Below, piece by piece: positions 47,216-60,200 of a DNA stretch of 64,000 bases. How positions within the stretch are numbered: position 1 is the first letter of the stretch; the number at the start of each line of letters is the position of its first letter. Position numbers and translations under genes: made by a program. The notes beneath the pieces were generated by a model. The model worked only from the letters and a program-made list of their open reading frames with translations. It was not told where the DNA came from and did no database searches. Source of the DNA: Sphagnum magellanicum (taxonomy: Eukaryota; Streptophyta; Sphagnopsida; Sphagnales; Sphagnaceae); the NCBI GenBank assembly GCA_021904315.1, contig CM038922.1, forward strand, positions 9,399,347-9,463,346, written 5' to 3'.

Positions 47216-49756
47216 CTAGGCAGGGTTATCTGGGTGACGTAAAATCTGTAGCATAGAAGCTCCACAAAGCACACCAAATGTTATAAGGGTAGCCACAACC
47301 AAAGAATCATAAGTAAACAAGAGTGAGAATAACATATTGAGCATTGTTTCTTGCTTTTTCTTCTTGACTTCCTCGTCATACACATCCTGGAAGCGAAATT
47401 CGATTCCTTCAGTCCTGAGTTTGTTCACCCTCCCAATAAGTCCCTGAGAGAGCAGATGCAACAATGTCAATATATCTAGCTAGTTACTACTACATGGTTA
47501 CTAGTTGCTACCAATCTCGGGCAGTTACTAGAAACAGGAACTAGACCCCCAGCAGCTATGAGGGACATTCTTAGAAATCATAACCACAGTTCTCAAAAAT
47601 CAAAGGCCCGGTTCTTCTATATAACCAAAACTCTCAAATGTTTTTGAAAAACAATCAAACAACCAACCATAAACCCACCAGTTTATTGCTGGCTTTTTCA
47701 TGAAAACCATCGGTTCTCTAAGGGGTTTGAAATAACTAGGACTGACGGTTCTTTGATTCTGATTTTGTTCCATAGAACTGTATCTGGTGATTCTCTGATT
47801 CTGAAATACTTAAGAAACTGGAACCGATGGTTCTTTATAAATTCAAATGACATGTTGGTTCCCTCCTTTTGGAACTTGGGGCCAACAGGTAAGAGTAGGA
47901 TATATGTATACCATTGAATTGCTATCCTCAAAAATCAAAGAACCAATTCTGATCCTTCACAAGTAGAATAAGATCATATAACCAGGTTTGACCCTTAACC
48001 AGTGTTCAAGAAAATTAGAAAACCAGGTCAAAGGACACACACTAAACTGTCAATTAATTGCCAGTTCTTTCATGAAAGCCGGCACTTGTTTGAAACTTTT
48101 TCAAAACCCAAAACTGGAAGTTCTTTTGATTCTGATTTTTTTCTTTAAAAACCTGAACTGAAGGTTTTGTGATTTTCTGACATTTAAAAAAAACTGGAAC
48201 TGGAAGTCATTTCCAAAATTTTCAAAAAATCAGAACTGGAGGTTATTGACAAAATCAGAGAATTGCACAACACTGGGTACTACTTGAACACATAAGCTCT
48301 AACCACATTTGACAGCTGGTTTCTAGATTTTGAACAAATAGAACAAGGTTGGCCCTTAACCCAGGTTTTTAAAATCAGAGAACTGGGTCAAAAAACATAC
48401 CCTAAACTGTTGGTTCTTTCATGAAAATTGCCAGTTCTTTGATTTTTTTTTCCAACAAACACCAAAACCAGAGGTTCATGTAATTCTGGAAAATATCTTA
48501 AAAACTGAAACTGGAGGTTATGTGATTCTGAAAAAGAACTGACATTGACTTGCGACCAGTCTCATTCTCAAAAATCATAGAACCTGTTTTGATCTGTCTA
48601 AGCTGGGTTCTGAAAAATCAAAGAACTGGGTCACAGAACCTACCCTACAAACCAGCAGTTCTGTGCCAGTTCTTCGAAATTTCTCAAAAGTCCTGAACTA
48701 CAGGTTCTTTTGATTTTGAAAACATTTCAAAAAAGCCAAAACCACAGGAGGTTCTGTGATTTCTGAAAAAACTAGTGACCCTTTACTAGTCTGACTCTCA
48801 AAGATCATAGAACCAGGTTTGATCCTTATGGAGTTCTAAAAAATCAAAGAACCCAGTCAAAGAGCCTACCTATAACGATTGATTCGCTGGTTCTTTCATG
48901 AAAACTGCCAGTTCTTTGAGAGTTGTCAAAAATCCCATAACTGGATGTTCTTTAGGTTCTGAAAATATTTCAATATTTTTTGTGGTAGGTAACGCCTGAG
49001 GTCAAGGCCATACCAGAATAAGGGTACCACCCAAGGTGGCCCCTGGACAAGAAATAGAAATACAAATGGTACCTTTCGTGCTGGGTTCTCTGAGGCGATG
49101 GTCTTCTTCCAATCCCTAATGATCATGTTCTTTTGCACAACTCCAGTGGCAGCAATACCGGTGGCAAACGCAGATAATGCTAACGGATAGCCTCGATTGT
49201 TCCAGTGCAACAGACTGGATTGCGCTATGGCTGTGAGAAGCAAGCCTTGGAACGCACTGTAAAACCCCACCACCTGATAAATTTCGTTCCTGATGCTGCG
49301 GATTTCCTTCTGTCTCTTTTCCACTCGCTTCCCCATCAACTCTGCACTGCTCTGCCAATCTTCCAGCGCCACTCTGCACAAATTTGCTTTGGTGACTGGC
49401 AAGTTACTAAAGACCAATAGATTCCGAAACTCAGTCTCGAGCTTCGACATATGAGTTGGCGGAGTTGGCGCTGCATCTGTCGCCATCGGAGTTGGCGGAG
49501 TTGGCGCTGCATCTGTCGACATCGGAGTTGTCGCGGGAGGCACGCGGACAGCTGCATCGCCGTTGTCGGCCATTGCTGGGGTCCTCTCCTCTCCGTGTGT
49601 TCTAACTGCTGAAGCCGGTTCCTCGGTTTCTACTGGGCCTTCGGAAGATAGCGAGTGGTCAGCCAGCTCGATGTTCAGACGGTGCTCTGTGCCGTTGCTA
49701 TTGCGATGTGGGCTTGTTAAGTATTCATCTGCTAGAGTTGAACTGTCCGCAGCCAT
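47216..49756 (-). CDS. Paralogue B: unrecognised membrane-associated plant protein, 2 exons, 303 aa
   Basis: Exon 1 is 49756-49073 (228 codons) and exon 2 is 47443-47216 (75 codons plus TAG). The intron is 1629 bp with AAAG|GTACC donor and CTCTCTCAG|G acceptor, phase 0, as in copy A. The start MAADSSTL aligns with copy A; the frame is open 19 codons further upstream but that part is not conserved. Conserved blocks: NGTEH.LNI, SLSSEGP.ETEEPA.AVR, EDWQSSAELMGKRVEKR, EIRSIRNEIYQVVGFYSAFQ, YPLALSAFATGIAA, LFTY-[DE]-[ST]-LV, ATLITFG.LC.ASMLQIL. The three hydrophobic segments fall at about 158-182, 188-207 and the last 35 residues. It differs from A by a 12-residue duplication (residues 79-102) and a shorter tail without the Pro run. 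It may or may not be expressed; nothing breaks it. Confidence 0.82.
47560..48990 (-). repeat. Expanded intronic minisatellite of paralogue B
   Basis: Same family as in copy A (minus strand AGAACTGG, GGTTCTTTGATTTTTGA motifs) but about twice as long. A higher-order unit is visible: GGTTCTTTCATGAAAA.TGCC followed by AGTTCTTTGA recurs with variation near 48893, 48655, 48412, 48062 and 47690, giving units of about 240-370 bp. Confidence 0.8.
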
Positions 49757-49924
49757 TTTCTGCCAACACGAAATTCCCCAGTGGGATACTGAAAGAGTAA
49801 TAAAAGTCGACACCGCCGCGCTTTCCTTTCGCTACTGCTCGCAGAAAGCAAGCGTTCCGCAAGAATTACCAAGCTGGTCCTTCCTTCGACCCACACTAGT
49901 TGCTACTGCTGCTGCAACGTACCG

Positions 49925-50100
49925 ACATAAAGCCTGGCCGGCCCGGTGGTAGCGTAGTGGCTGCAACGGACCGACGAAAGTGAAAGGGGGTGGTACATAA
50001 AGCCTGGCTGGCCCGGTGGTAGCATAGTGGCTTACCGATTAAAGTGCAAGGGGGTGGGGTGGTACATGAAGCCTGGCCGGCCCGGTGGTAGCGTTCGTCG
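49925..50100 (-). repeat. GC-rich 70-bp tandem repeat upstream of paralogue B
   Basis: Three near-identical units share ACATAAAGCCTGGCCGGCCC then GGTGGTAGCGTAGTGG, starting at 49925, 49995 and 50064 (period 69-70 bp). It lies 170-340 bp upstream of the start codon. Copy A has a single related unit near 38816-38850 (complement). It is much more GC- and CG-rich than its surroundings. Confidence 0.88.
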
Positions 50101-50945
50101 ACAGGTGATGTGCTGGAGATTCCTGTTCTATGTTTCTCGGATGAAAAGAAAATTTTCCGTTGATCACCAACTGACCATGGCATCCTCATAACTTGTAAGG
50201 TCGGTCCTTCTTGGTACCTAGCAGTTTTGGTTTCGCATAATCAGGCCTGCACCTGGTATCAAGTATCAACACTTTTGGAATACCTTGGCCACTTGGACAC
50301 ATTGTTTTCAATAATTATTTCATTGTTTGTTTATTTATTTATTTTTGAGAATTCCATTTTGACAAATGATATTTGGTCAACTATTTCATCAGATTTCTTT
50401 ATTTTCCTCCACAAATAAATATATTTCTGTTTTTCTTTTTTGAAAATTTCAACATTTCTGAAAATAAAATAATTAGTGTCTAAACCTTATACCTATACCA
50501 GCTTGGTAAGGACTTAAGGTAATGCCAACCTTTGTACCAGTTTTATGCTAGTCTCAATACCGGGTATATCCCAACTGCTTCATATTAGCAAAAATTCAAT
50601 CATGGGCCCAATACCAAGACCAGGCTGGTATGAAAGTTTTAAAAAGGTACCCAAGACCTATTAGTACCAGCTTGATATAAATGAAAACAAAATTTAAATC
50701 CCATACCAGGAACAAGCTTGTATGTTCAAATCTTGATACTAGACCAACAATGGTAACTCCATTTTTTACAAACATAGTAGCCACTTACAGGACCTTCTTA
50801 ATGATGCAAGACCTTCTTATTTAGAGTCTCGCATGATACTTGCCCAATTACATACTTTGTTACCCATGTGTGTGAGGTGAAAGTAGGAGGGTTGACATAA
50901 TAGGTTATCAAGGTGGAACCTTGTAACTTCGATAGCTGGCAGTCT

Positions 50946-52290
50946 TGTTTACACAGTTGTACATAATATTAACACTAGTATCAACATAGTAACAAGGATT
51001 CTAGAGGTTTTTGTACAAGTTGAGATAATACAACCTTAATGCCATGTCACACCAAGTAGTAGTGCCCTATCACTAGGACATGTACCTTTCTGGTCAACAT
51101 TTGCCATCATCAAATTTATCCTACCATTGCTTGTTTTTCTTTATCTTGTCGCAATAAACATCAAGTGGTAGCTATAATGACTATAGCATCATTGAAACTT
51201 GGAGATGCATCCAGACCTAAGAGAGATAAGCTATTGTGTGTTACCATATCAACAACTACAACCATCTTTTTCCACACACCCAAACCTAATAACATAACAA
51301 CCTTTTAAAAAAATGGATAACCTCCAAACCAAAACATCATTCACTTGCAATGATACAAGAATCCAAGCCCAAAACACAATATAGAAAATCAAAACACCAT
51401 GTGTAAAAGAAAATTGACATAACACAAAAAAATTACAGAACAAAAAAATCATTATGTGGTTTAGAATCTTGGTGATTTGAGATCACACATCTTGGGATTA
51501 TATCTCATGCAATAATATCTAGAACCGTGTTCACATTAGAATCAATTTCATGATAATTTACCTTAATTTACTTACAATAATTGGGATATAAACACATAAT
51601 TAACATAATTTTTTTGATAATTATCATGTGCTACCATTTGGCAATGACAACCATTGATGTCCACACACACAAACCTAATAAAATAACAACCTTCCTAAAA
51701 AATGAATAACTTCCAAATTGCCCCTTATTTGTAGCTATGGTCCCCATAAACTAGATAACATAAGAAATCATTTTTGCAAATCCCTAGGAATGAACACCTT
51801 AGTTCTAAGGTGCAAGGATGAATAGGCCAAGTACAAATGTTAGTCCCATTGTTAGTTGCTTAATTGCAATCCTTCAAATCTAAAGTCAAATGCAAATCAT
51901 CTTCCATAAAAAAAGGTGTATTTCTTACTTTTTAACTATAAGAATAGGTTCTTAAGTTTATGATATGCATCAAATGCAAACCAATTTTTTGATTGGTACC
52001 TTGTCCAAGAGTGATGTACGACATACAATATGCCAACTCCTTGAACACCAATCACACACCAACATAATGGTAGGCCCCATAAACTACCAACACAACATAC
52101 AATGAAGTATGGCAAAAACAATTGCTAAAGATGGGCCAATTTGGCCATCCACATTAAGGAGATGACATGAATTATAATTCCACGCATGGTTCTTTCATGT
52201 TTTTTAAGTGTGTGTTTCTAGTTTCATTACATTTTGCCATAGTTTTTTAACAGTTAAGAGGTGAATATTTATTTATTTATTTCATTCTTT
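50946..52290. other. Spacer with a diverged direct repeat
   Basis: No gene recognised. 51240-51335 and 51628-51722 are direct copies sharing CCACACAC.CAAACCTAATAA, ATAACAACCTT and TGGATAACCTCCAA-type blocks. Confidence 0.5.
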
Positions 52291-52292
52291 TG

Positions 52293-52640
52293 TTGGAGCT
52301 TTGGATTCTCAATGCATTGTTTTTGCTCTACACATCTATTTGTGCAAATGTGTGTTTGGAACTTCATGGTGTGTTGTTGCAGGTGTGCATTTGGAACTTC
52401 ACCACCTTAGTTTGTGAAGAGTTGAGAGCCGATAAATATTTCTCCTTCCTCCTTTTTTTCATTCATTTGTTGGAACTTTACATTTTCAATGCATTGTTTA
52501 TATTCTACACATCCATTGTGCAAGTGTGCATTTGAAACTTTGTGGCATGTTGTTACATGTGTGCATTTTATTTTTTCACCAACATTTCTTGATGTTCTTC
52601 TTTGTGTTTTTTTCAATCCTTTTCTCTTGGAACATTGTTC
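52293..52640. repeat. Tandem duplication, ~174-bp unit
   Basis: Two direct copies start TTGGAGCTTTGGATTCTCAA (52293) and TTGGAACTTTACATTTTCAA (about 52467). They share ATGCATTGTTT, CTCTACACATC, GTGTGCATTTG.AACTT and TGTTGTTGCA-type blocks. The open frames here are repeat products. Confidence 0.85.
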
Positions 52641-53619
52641 AAACAAGAAAATTGTTGTCTTTTATGAAGATTTGTGGAAGCATCTTTTTTGGAAGAGCTA
52701 ACGGAATTGGATTATTCTTTGCTTGATTCAAGTTTTACATTCATTCAATGTGTATCATTTTGTTTGTCATTTGCATATATAAGTTAATGTGTTTTTTTCC
52801 TCTATAAAGTGCTAACAAGCTTTAGCTTTGGCCTTCTTGTTGGTATAGCCAACTTCCGTAAAATAAAAAGGAGGCAAGACAAGAAAAAAAAGATGAGGTC
52901 ACCTTGCATTATCACAAACATTCAAGTGGCCCTTCTAATTGAAATGATATTGGATTTTTGCCACCCAGTGGATGTGGTGATGTAAGGTGGGGTCAACAAG
53001 GAGTCACTAGACTTGAAGATAAGGATTGGCATCAGAAGTAACCCTACACAAGGTGGATGACATGGAGGTGGGAGAGGAAACTTTTTTGACATGGTATGCA
53101 TTCTACAAGTTTATATTTATATCTTTCATTTTTCTTTTCTCTATGAATTACAATCAAGAACTTCAAAATAACTTTAACTGAAAATGTATTACTTTGACCA
53201 AATTAACATCTCACTTGTAAATATATGAAGTTACATCACATGTCATTCCTCTACACTTGTAATCAAATTTTTATGCCTCTTATAATGCAACATTCCAAAG
53301 TTAATTGAAATTATGTGTTTGTTTTTTGCCCCTTGTGTATTTTGTTTTTATTATAAAAACCCATTATGATTTTGTATGTTGTGTGTGGCATGTGTAGCTT
53401 CTATAGCTTTCTTTGTAAAATTTTGTAGGTTCATTTATGTGTAATTAAAAAATGGACCTCCATGACTGGTCAATATTATTTGGCAAATTTTCATTTTTAA
53501 TCAAAGGTTTGCAAGAGACATAAAAATTCATCACTAATTCAAGCTTACCATTTAACGAATTAAAAATAGATTTCCAACATAATCTTCAAGAATCGTGGAT
53601 TCATGGTTCCCTTGTTCGA
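52641..53619. other. No gene recognised
   Basis: AT-rich sequence. No motif, RNA gene or repeat array noticed. It may be the 3' non-coding part of the transposon that begins at 53620. Confidence 0.35.
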
Positions 53620-56600
53620 CTATGTTTCCCGCATTGATGTTGTAGGTACTATGGCCTTTCGAGCAACCATACTTCTACCCAAGTTAGGGTTTTCCTTCCC
53701 AATTGTTACATGAGTGGGATTAGTAGTGTTGCTAATCATTGGTTTAGCCTCATTCCTAGCCTCTAGCTGCCCGCTTAATTCCTTTGCACTTGTGGCTATG
53801 TACCATCCACAAGCATGAGTCCCTTGAGGTTGGTATTTGACCAAAACATGCACATATACTTCAACCCCAATGTGAGCATAAAAATAGATCTAATGGACAA
53901 ATGTTTGAAGCATCACTTATGCACACTTGGGATGGCATTAAGTACCTTCTAGTGACAATGCCTTAGGTTTCTCTTGAACCTCAAGTGCTTTATGTTCCAT
54001 CCCATTACTTTTTGTGATTTCATCCCCACTTGCAAGGTTAACCTTCTTTGTGCATGCAGGTTCCTCAATAAACCAAGTAAACCCTAAGTATTGTTGCATG
54101 GGCTAGGATTCTACTAGTGGGCTCTCTATTGCATTTTTGTCCACCACCACCACTCCTTCCAAGATTCTTTCTGCCCTTACCCCTTCTTCCACTACATGCA
54201 ATTCCCCACCACCATTCTCACATGTAAAGGTTTCAATGGTTTGCTTTTGTGTAAGAGGTACTTATGAGCCAGGGAGGAAGGGTTCGAGCCTTGACAAGAG
54301 TCCAGTTATTGTTGACAAATTATTGTTAAACTTTGTCATCCATGATTGCATGGATGACACTTTGTCCATCACCTCCACCTGTGTCCTTTGAGAGTGGTCA
54401 TGCCAAGCTTGGATTGACCCAACCTTTTCTGTCATTAGCTATAGGGCATTATTGAGAGCAACATTTGATTGCTCTAATTTTTGTAACCTCCCCATGCCAT
54501 TCGAGGCTTCCTATCACAACCTCCCCAATCCAAATCAGAAAAGTAACATGGAATTTTTTCATTTGTGAACTACAACTATGAATTATACATCTAATGCCTA
54601 AAACAAATCCTATTACATCAAAAATAGTAGATGAAACTTTGTTTAAGTTTGGTGTGTACCTTGTTATTAGAAAAATCAACCAATTGTTGTGCCACCTCGG
54701 TGATGGAGGGGGGTCATTCTTGATTGACACACTATGTAAGACATCCCATGACACATTTGGATGAACCATGAGGCTTTATATGTACATGGATAGGCCATTG
54801 TCAGACCTGAAATAAATTGTCTAATTACTCAAGTTTTATAATCACGAAAATGGTGGGAACCTAACTCACCAAGTCTTGGAGAACCCCAACCTTCCTTTTC
54901 TTCCCAAAATGGCTAGGTTTTTGAACCTTTGCCCTGGAAGCCTTCATTACCTACTCAAACACATTTCCAAAATATTAAGTTGCCCTATGGAGCTATTAGA
55001 ACATATCTTGTGCACTAAATTCCCCATAAACAACACAAGTTTCCCAAAATGGAACCATGCAATCCAAACCATCTAAACCTAGAAAAAATATTTACAGTGC
55101 ATTATTAAAACCAACCCATGTAGCTTGCTTCACCTAAACTATGCATCTAGATCTAGGCACTTGGATATCACATAATCAAAGTGAAAAAAGGTCAAGTTTC
55201 ATACCATGGACTTGGCCATTTGCTCTGGAGAATTCCAATAGAATTTAAGCTTTTGCCATGCTTCATCTGACACATTAGGGGGTGGACCATGAAATGGATC
55301 CTTTTCCCACAATCCTTTTAGGCGTGACCTTTCATATTTCAAGGCACACCGCACAACTTTTTGACAATTGATTTCCTTAGTATTCGAATTTTTCATCTAA
55401 CTCTGCCTTAAGATTAGCCATATCTTGTGGGTTCTGGTTTTTCACAAGGACAATGGAAACATCCATGTACTTGGTACAAAGCCTTCGAATCGAATCTTCA
55501 AACCGTGGTTTATTAGTGGAACGACATGTAACAAAGCCTCTTTAATCAACTTGGATGGATTGGGGTTTTTTACCATCTATTTTTTGGGGATGCATCTCAA
55601 GTTTTACTATTTTCTTTGAGACTCGCTAGACCTTGCGTATGTTGCTAGTTTGGACATTAATGGGTGAAGTGATATGTGCCCCATTGCTTGCACCTAAATT
55701 AGGATTCGATAATGTTGTCAAATGAGGGCCAATTTGTACGATTTGAACAAGGTGCCCTCCTTCACATGGCACACTTGGGATGCCAAAAGAGGACCCATGT
55801 TTTGGGATGTAGTTGGCATGAATGACCAACCATATTCACTTGAACTAGTAAGCTTGGGAGGTGGGTCAATGGCAGGAAATTTTGTTTGATGACCATAATT
55901 TAACTGTTGTTGTTTTCTAGCCCTTTGTGCTTTTCCCTGCACACATAGTCAACAACACCATCTCTAGCCACACATGATGGGTAAAAAAAACATTCATTTG
56001 TTCACCAACTACCACTTATGATTTTTGGGATCCAAACTTGGTTTGGCTTTTGCCAAATTGCTTCTAGCTACAGACTAGATTTGGTGATTGCATTTGGTGA
56101 TAAAGATATAATAATCTTCCCAAAAACTTGGGCAAACATTATACACAATCTGCATCTCGAGTTTTTGTTGCCTTTTCGAAAATAATGGGAAGACTCAGAC
56201 GTGATGTTGGTTAACATTCAAGAGACATTGTTAATAAAAAAATATCCTCTTTCAAGCTACAACAAGCTTATTAAGGAAAGAACTTTTATTTCATTTTAAC
56301 ATGTCCATGTATATACAAACATCTATGCCTTAAAGACATAGAGGCCTATATATAGGGTAGTGGTTGGGGCCTCTTGCACCCTATACATATCCTTTAAGCA
56401 CACCATTGCACAAGAAGGAAAACCGTGATTTGCAACTAGTGTTTACGACTATTTTTTAGTCGAAAGAGACATTTTACAACTAACTATCTAATAGTCGCCT
56501 AAGACAAGTCGTAGACGACAAATAGTCGCATGAGACATTACATTAGGATGACATCATCAGATGATAGATGAAGACTAAATTTAATATATATTGTCTCATC

Positions 56601-57289
56601 CTATGGGGCTAGTATATACATAGTGTATATGGGGCATCATTTTGCGATTGTAAATTGCAACTATTTTGGTGGATCCAACCTCCAATCATGTGGAGACACA
56701 TGTTATGGCCAAGAATTTTCTAAATATCATGATCTAGGAAAATCAGACCTAAATCTTATGGCCAAGAAATGGCCATGTCTTTTGTGTTTGGCTAATCGAC
56801 ATGTGCCACATGGCTCATTATGAACATCATGGCATTCATATATTTATTAAAAAACCCTAGATATATCCCAATCATTAGATGGCAAGAATAAGGATCTTGA
56901 CACGTGTCGCATTATTATTTGAATGGAAATTTCAAATTTGTCACATCTTTTAAAGATTGAAAAATAGAAACATGCCACATGGTGATGTTAAATAATTTGT
57001 AAAATATATTTTTATTTAAATGGATAAGGAACCCCAGTTTAACATTATGAATTGAGGTTAACATTTTAAGGTTTAATTAATAATGTTCTAGGGTTAGGGT
57101 TACCATGGCTCACTAATCACACACAAAATGGACATGGAAAATGCTTACCATTAAGCTAATAAAAACTCAGTGAACACACTCACCTTAAGTTTTGCAAAGA
57201 TGGAAAAATGTTTTGTATTGAACATGGGTTCCTACCTTAATGTAATCAATAATACTTCACTTGAATAACTAGATGATCCACATATAAAC

Positions 57290-60200
57290 ATAATGATTAA
57301 CCTATTTGTTTTGCTGGCTAGGGTGAGTGTGTTGTCTTGCCAGCCTCGGTAACATAGGTGGCTATGAGATGTCATCTGGTCTCTAAGCCTTGCCACTAGT
57401 TCCTCTTCTACCCCCAAATCCATTATTCTTATACATGTACTCTGGTTTGAGCATAACACTTTGTAGATCCAGATGATGAACCCCATTTAGCTTCTTCTCA
57501 TGTGAATATTTCAATTCACTATGTTGAATTTGATCTGAACTGGCACCTTGTATGTGCAATGCATCAAAGGTTGCTTCCCAGTCATCCTCTGCATCATGTG
57601 TGTTTTCATTGTCATCAGACCCACTTCCTGTGTAGTTAGTACTTGTGCAATTGCTATCAGACCTTGATTTGCTCTCATCACAACACCATCCATCAACTAA
57701 ACTTTGTTTTGTTCATTTCCTCCATGTAATTCCCCACTTTCAAAGTACATGGGACAACTTTCACCACATTCTGACCTGGAAACCTCTTTTTTTGTGTGCT
57801 TGCATTCACCATCAGAGCCATTGACCACTGATTGAGATTTTGTTGGAGGTGAACTTGCAGGTATGTGATCATTGGTAGTCACACTTGATCCAAATGCCTG
57901 ACTGCAACTTTGGCTTAAAGTCCCAATGTTTTCCTGCCCTACACAATCTACCTCACCTGGCTCATGGTGATGTTGTGGCTCTGTCCTCCCTTGCTTACCT
58001 ACACATGGTAACATCAAACTGCTTAATGCACCCTTTTTAATGCAGTAGTGTTGGTAGGCAGATGTGTGTGGGCTATACTGATATTGCCTCCTCTTGGCAT
58101 TAGAGGTGTGAGTGATCATTCAAACAAGGGGAAAATGACACTATCAGGTGCATGAAGGAATTCCTGATTTTGGACGTGATCTGAGTGTTCATGATTTCAA
58201 GCTCCAATTATGCATTTTGGAATTGCTCATGGAACTTTATTCCAAAACCCTAAAACCCATATCTTTGAAGGAAAAAGGGTTTCAGGGTTCAGTTAGGGAC
58301 CAAATGAAAACTACATAATTCCATAGTCTCTCCCACTTACAAACATGTAAAGCCAACAAACAAAAAACCTTCAAATCATTTTTCCTTTTACTCTAAAAAT
58401 GGAATTAGTTATGTTCAGATTGTTATATTGGAGGCTGAGGGAAATGAACTTGGAAAGTTTGCATGAATGCCTCTCTGAAGCAACTGGACACTAGAACGAA
58501 GGCAAAGACACCCCTAAGTATATAGAAAAATAATAACTAATCTATACACAAATTACAATGGATAGATTGTGAAGAGCAATGGCCATTACTAGAACTTTGT
58601 GAAGGCCAGACTGCAGCACAACTCCTTTGTGCACTATGGACTTTTCTTATGAATTCATTCTCAAAGGAAAATACTTATTCCTCAATAGTTGAAGTCAAAT
58701 GTGGTATACAAGGTTGCATTGTAGGAATTGGTAACTCACTTGGAATCTATGTGCCCAATGGATGCTTGCTTTTGATTTTCCTTTGGTTTGTTTTCCTTTC
58801 CCATAACCTGGATCATGATGGAATGGATGCTTGACAATTTTCCTAGCTCAAATGGTTATTAAAGTGACACACCAGAACCCTAAATATTATCATTTAAAAA
58901 ACATGCAAACCATTGAGCAAAATAGATGAGTAATAATGTTTTGCTCAATTGTTATTTTGCATTACCAAAACATTATTCAAATTCACTATCTGAATTCATT
59001 TGTATGTGGAGAACGCAAAACATGACCCACTCAAGGAAAGTCAACAACACAATAATGTGCCAATTCAGTTGTTGCAGAAATAGTAGTAGCCTCCTCTGTT
59101 ATTTCTCAATATTGCACAATGAACATCCAAAATCTTGTCTCATGAGGATGAGGCCCTGCAATTCTTGCACATAACGAAAGGAAGGAGGCACTGGTCATTG
59201 CATGTGCTTTAGTGTAGAAATCTCCTCATTTACTTTCTCCCTCTTTGCTAGTTGCAAGTTACAGTACAACTGGCCTGTTATCTGTTCCCACTGTCACACA
59301 ACACCAACCACACAATTGCAGTTTGTCAAAGAAGCATTTCAAGTGTCTTGAGAGGCAGGATATTAGCAAATAGTGAGCAGGAGATGTTAGACCTTAAATT
59401 AACATTCAAGGGAGTTAGGTAGTTGAAAGGCAAACATGTCTATAATTCCAGGATTGTTGCATTATGTTTTCTACATTACTCACTGCAAAATTGAGAGATT
59501 GTAGGTGAGGTTACACAATTCTTGTGAATTGGACCCTCATCATTTGCTAACCAGTGCATGCTTTTTGTTGGCATGTTGATCTGCTACAAGAAACCTCATA
59601 CAGATCCAAAGTTTCTGCTGGCAACAAAGTCATTACAAAATCCCCACACATGAGACAGAGATGCTCTGCTTAGAGGCTGCAGTTTCAAACACCATTTAAC
59701 AATTGAGATATTGACCTTTCTGATGGTTTTGACAGAGTGAAGCTTGGGTTCATACTTTGGGATTGGGCGAAACTTGCAGTTGTGCTACAGATAACCCATC
59801 AAGAAAACAAGATCAGAATGATAACTTGAACTTGCATATATGTCCTCTGCAAAAAAAATTGCAACAACAAATCCTTCTTAAAAAACTCTAACTATATCAT
59901 ATCAAATTCTCATACAATGTCACCCCACTGGTTTATAGAGGTTTGGGGAACAACTACAAGTTAGAAATACCTCAGCAATCAAGGCTGCAATATCATTGTC
60001 ATCTCCATGTTTGCTTGATTTTTTCCCATCATGTATAGAAGAAGCTCCAGCATTGTGTACAGACTTGCTTGTCTGCTTGAGAATTGCTGAAGTGAATGTA
60101 GGCATACTTGCTCACATAGCAGATGGCCCATTGGATTGCTGAGTCTTGCTTGAGGCATCTTGCATGCAAAACATAGACCATTGTGCAAACATCAACACTA

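Larger units (their letters stand above)
47216..50945 (-). repeat. Inverted duplication, arm B (promoter side plus gene)
   Basis: Reverse complement of arm A (37955-40702), about 1 kb longer because of the bigger intron and promoter-side insertions. Tracts near 50250-50780 rich in TACCAGCTTGG-type motifs separate conserved promoter blocks. Confidence 0.85.

Noticed and set aside
53620-53853. Separate small host gene
   Set aside because: It reads as the C-terminal end of the minus-strand Ptta-like transposase, in order and on the same strand as its other pieces.
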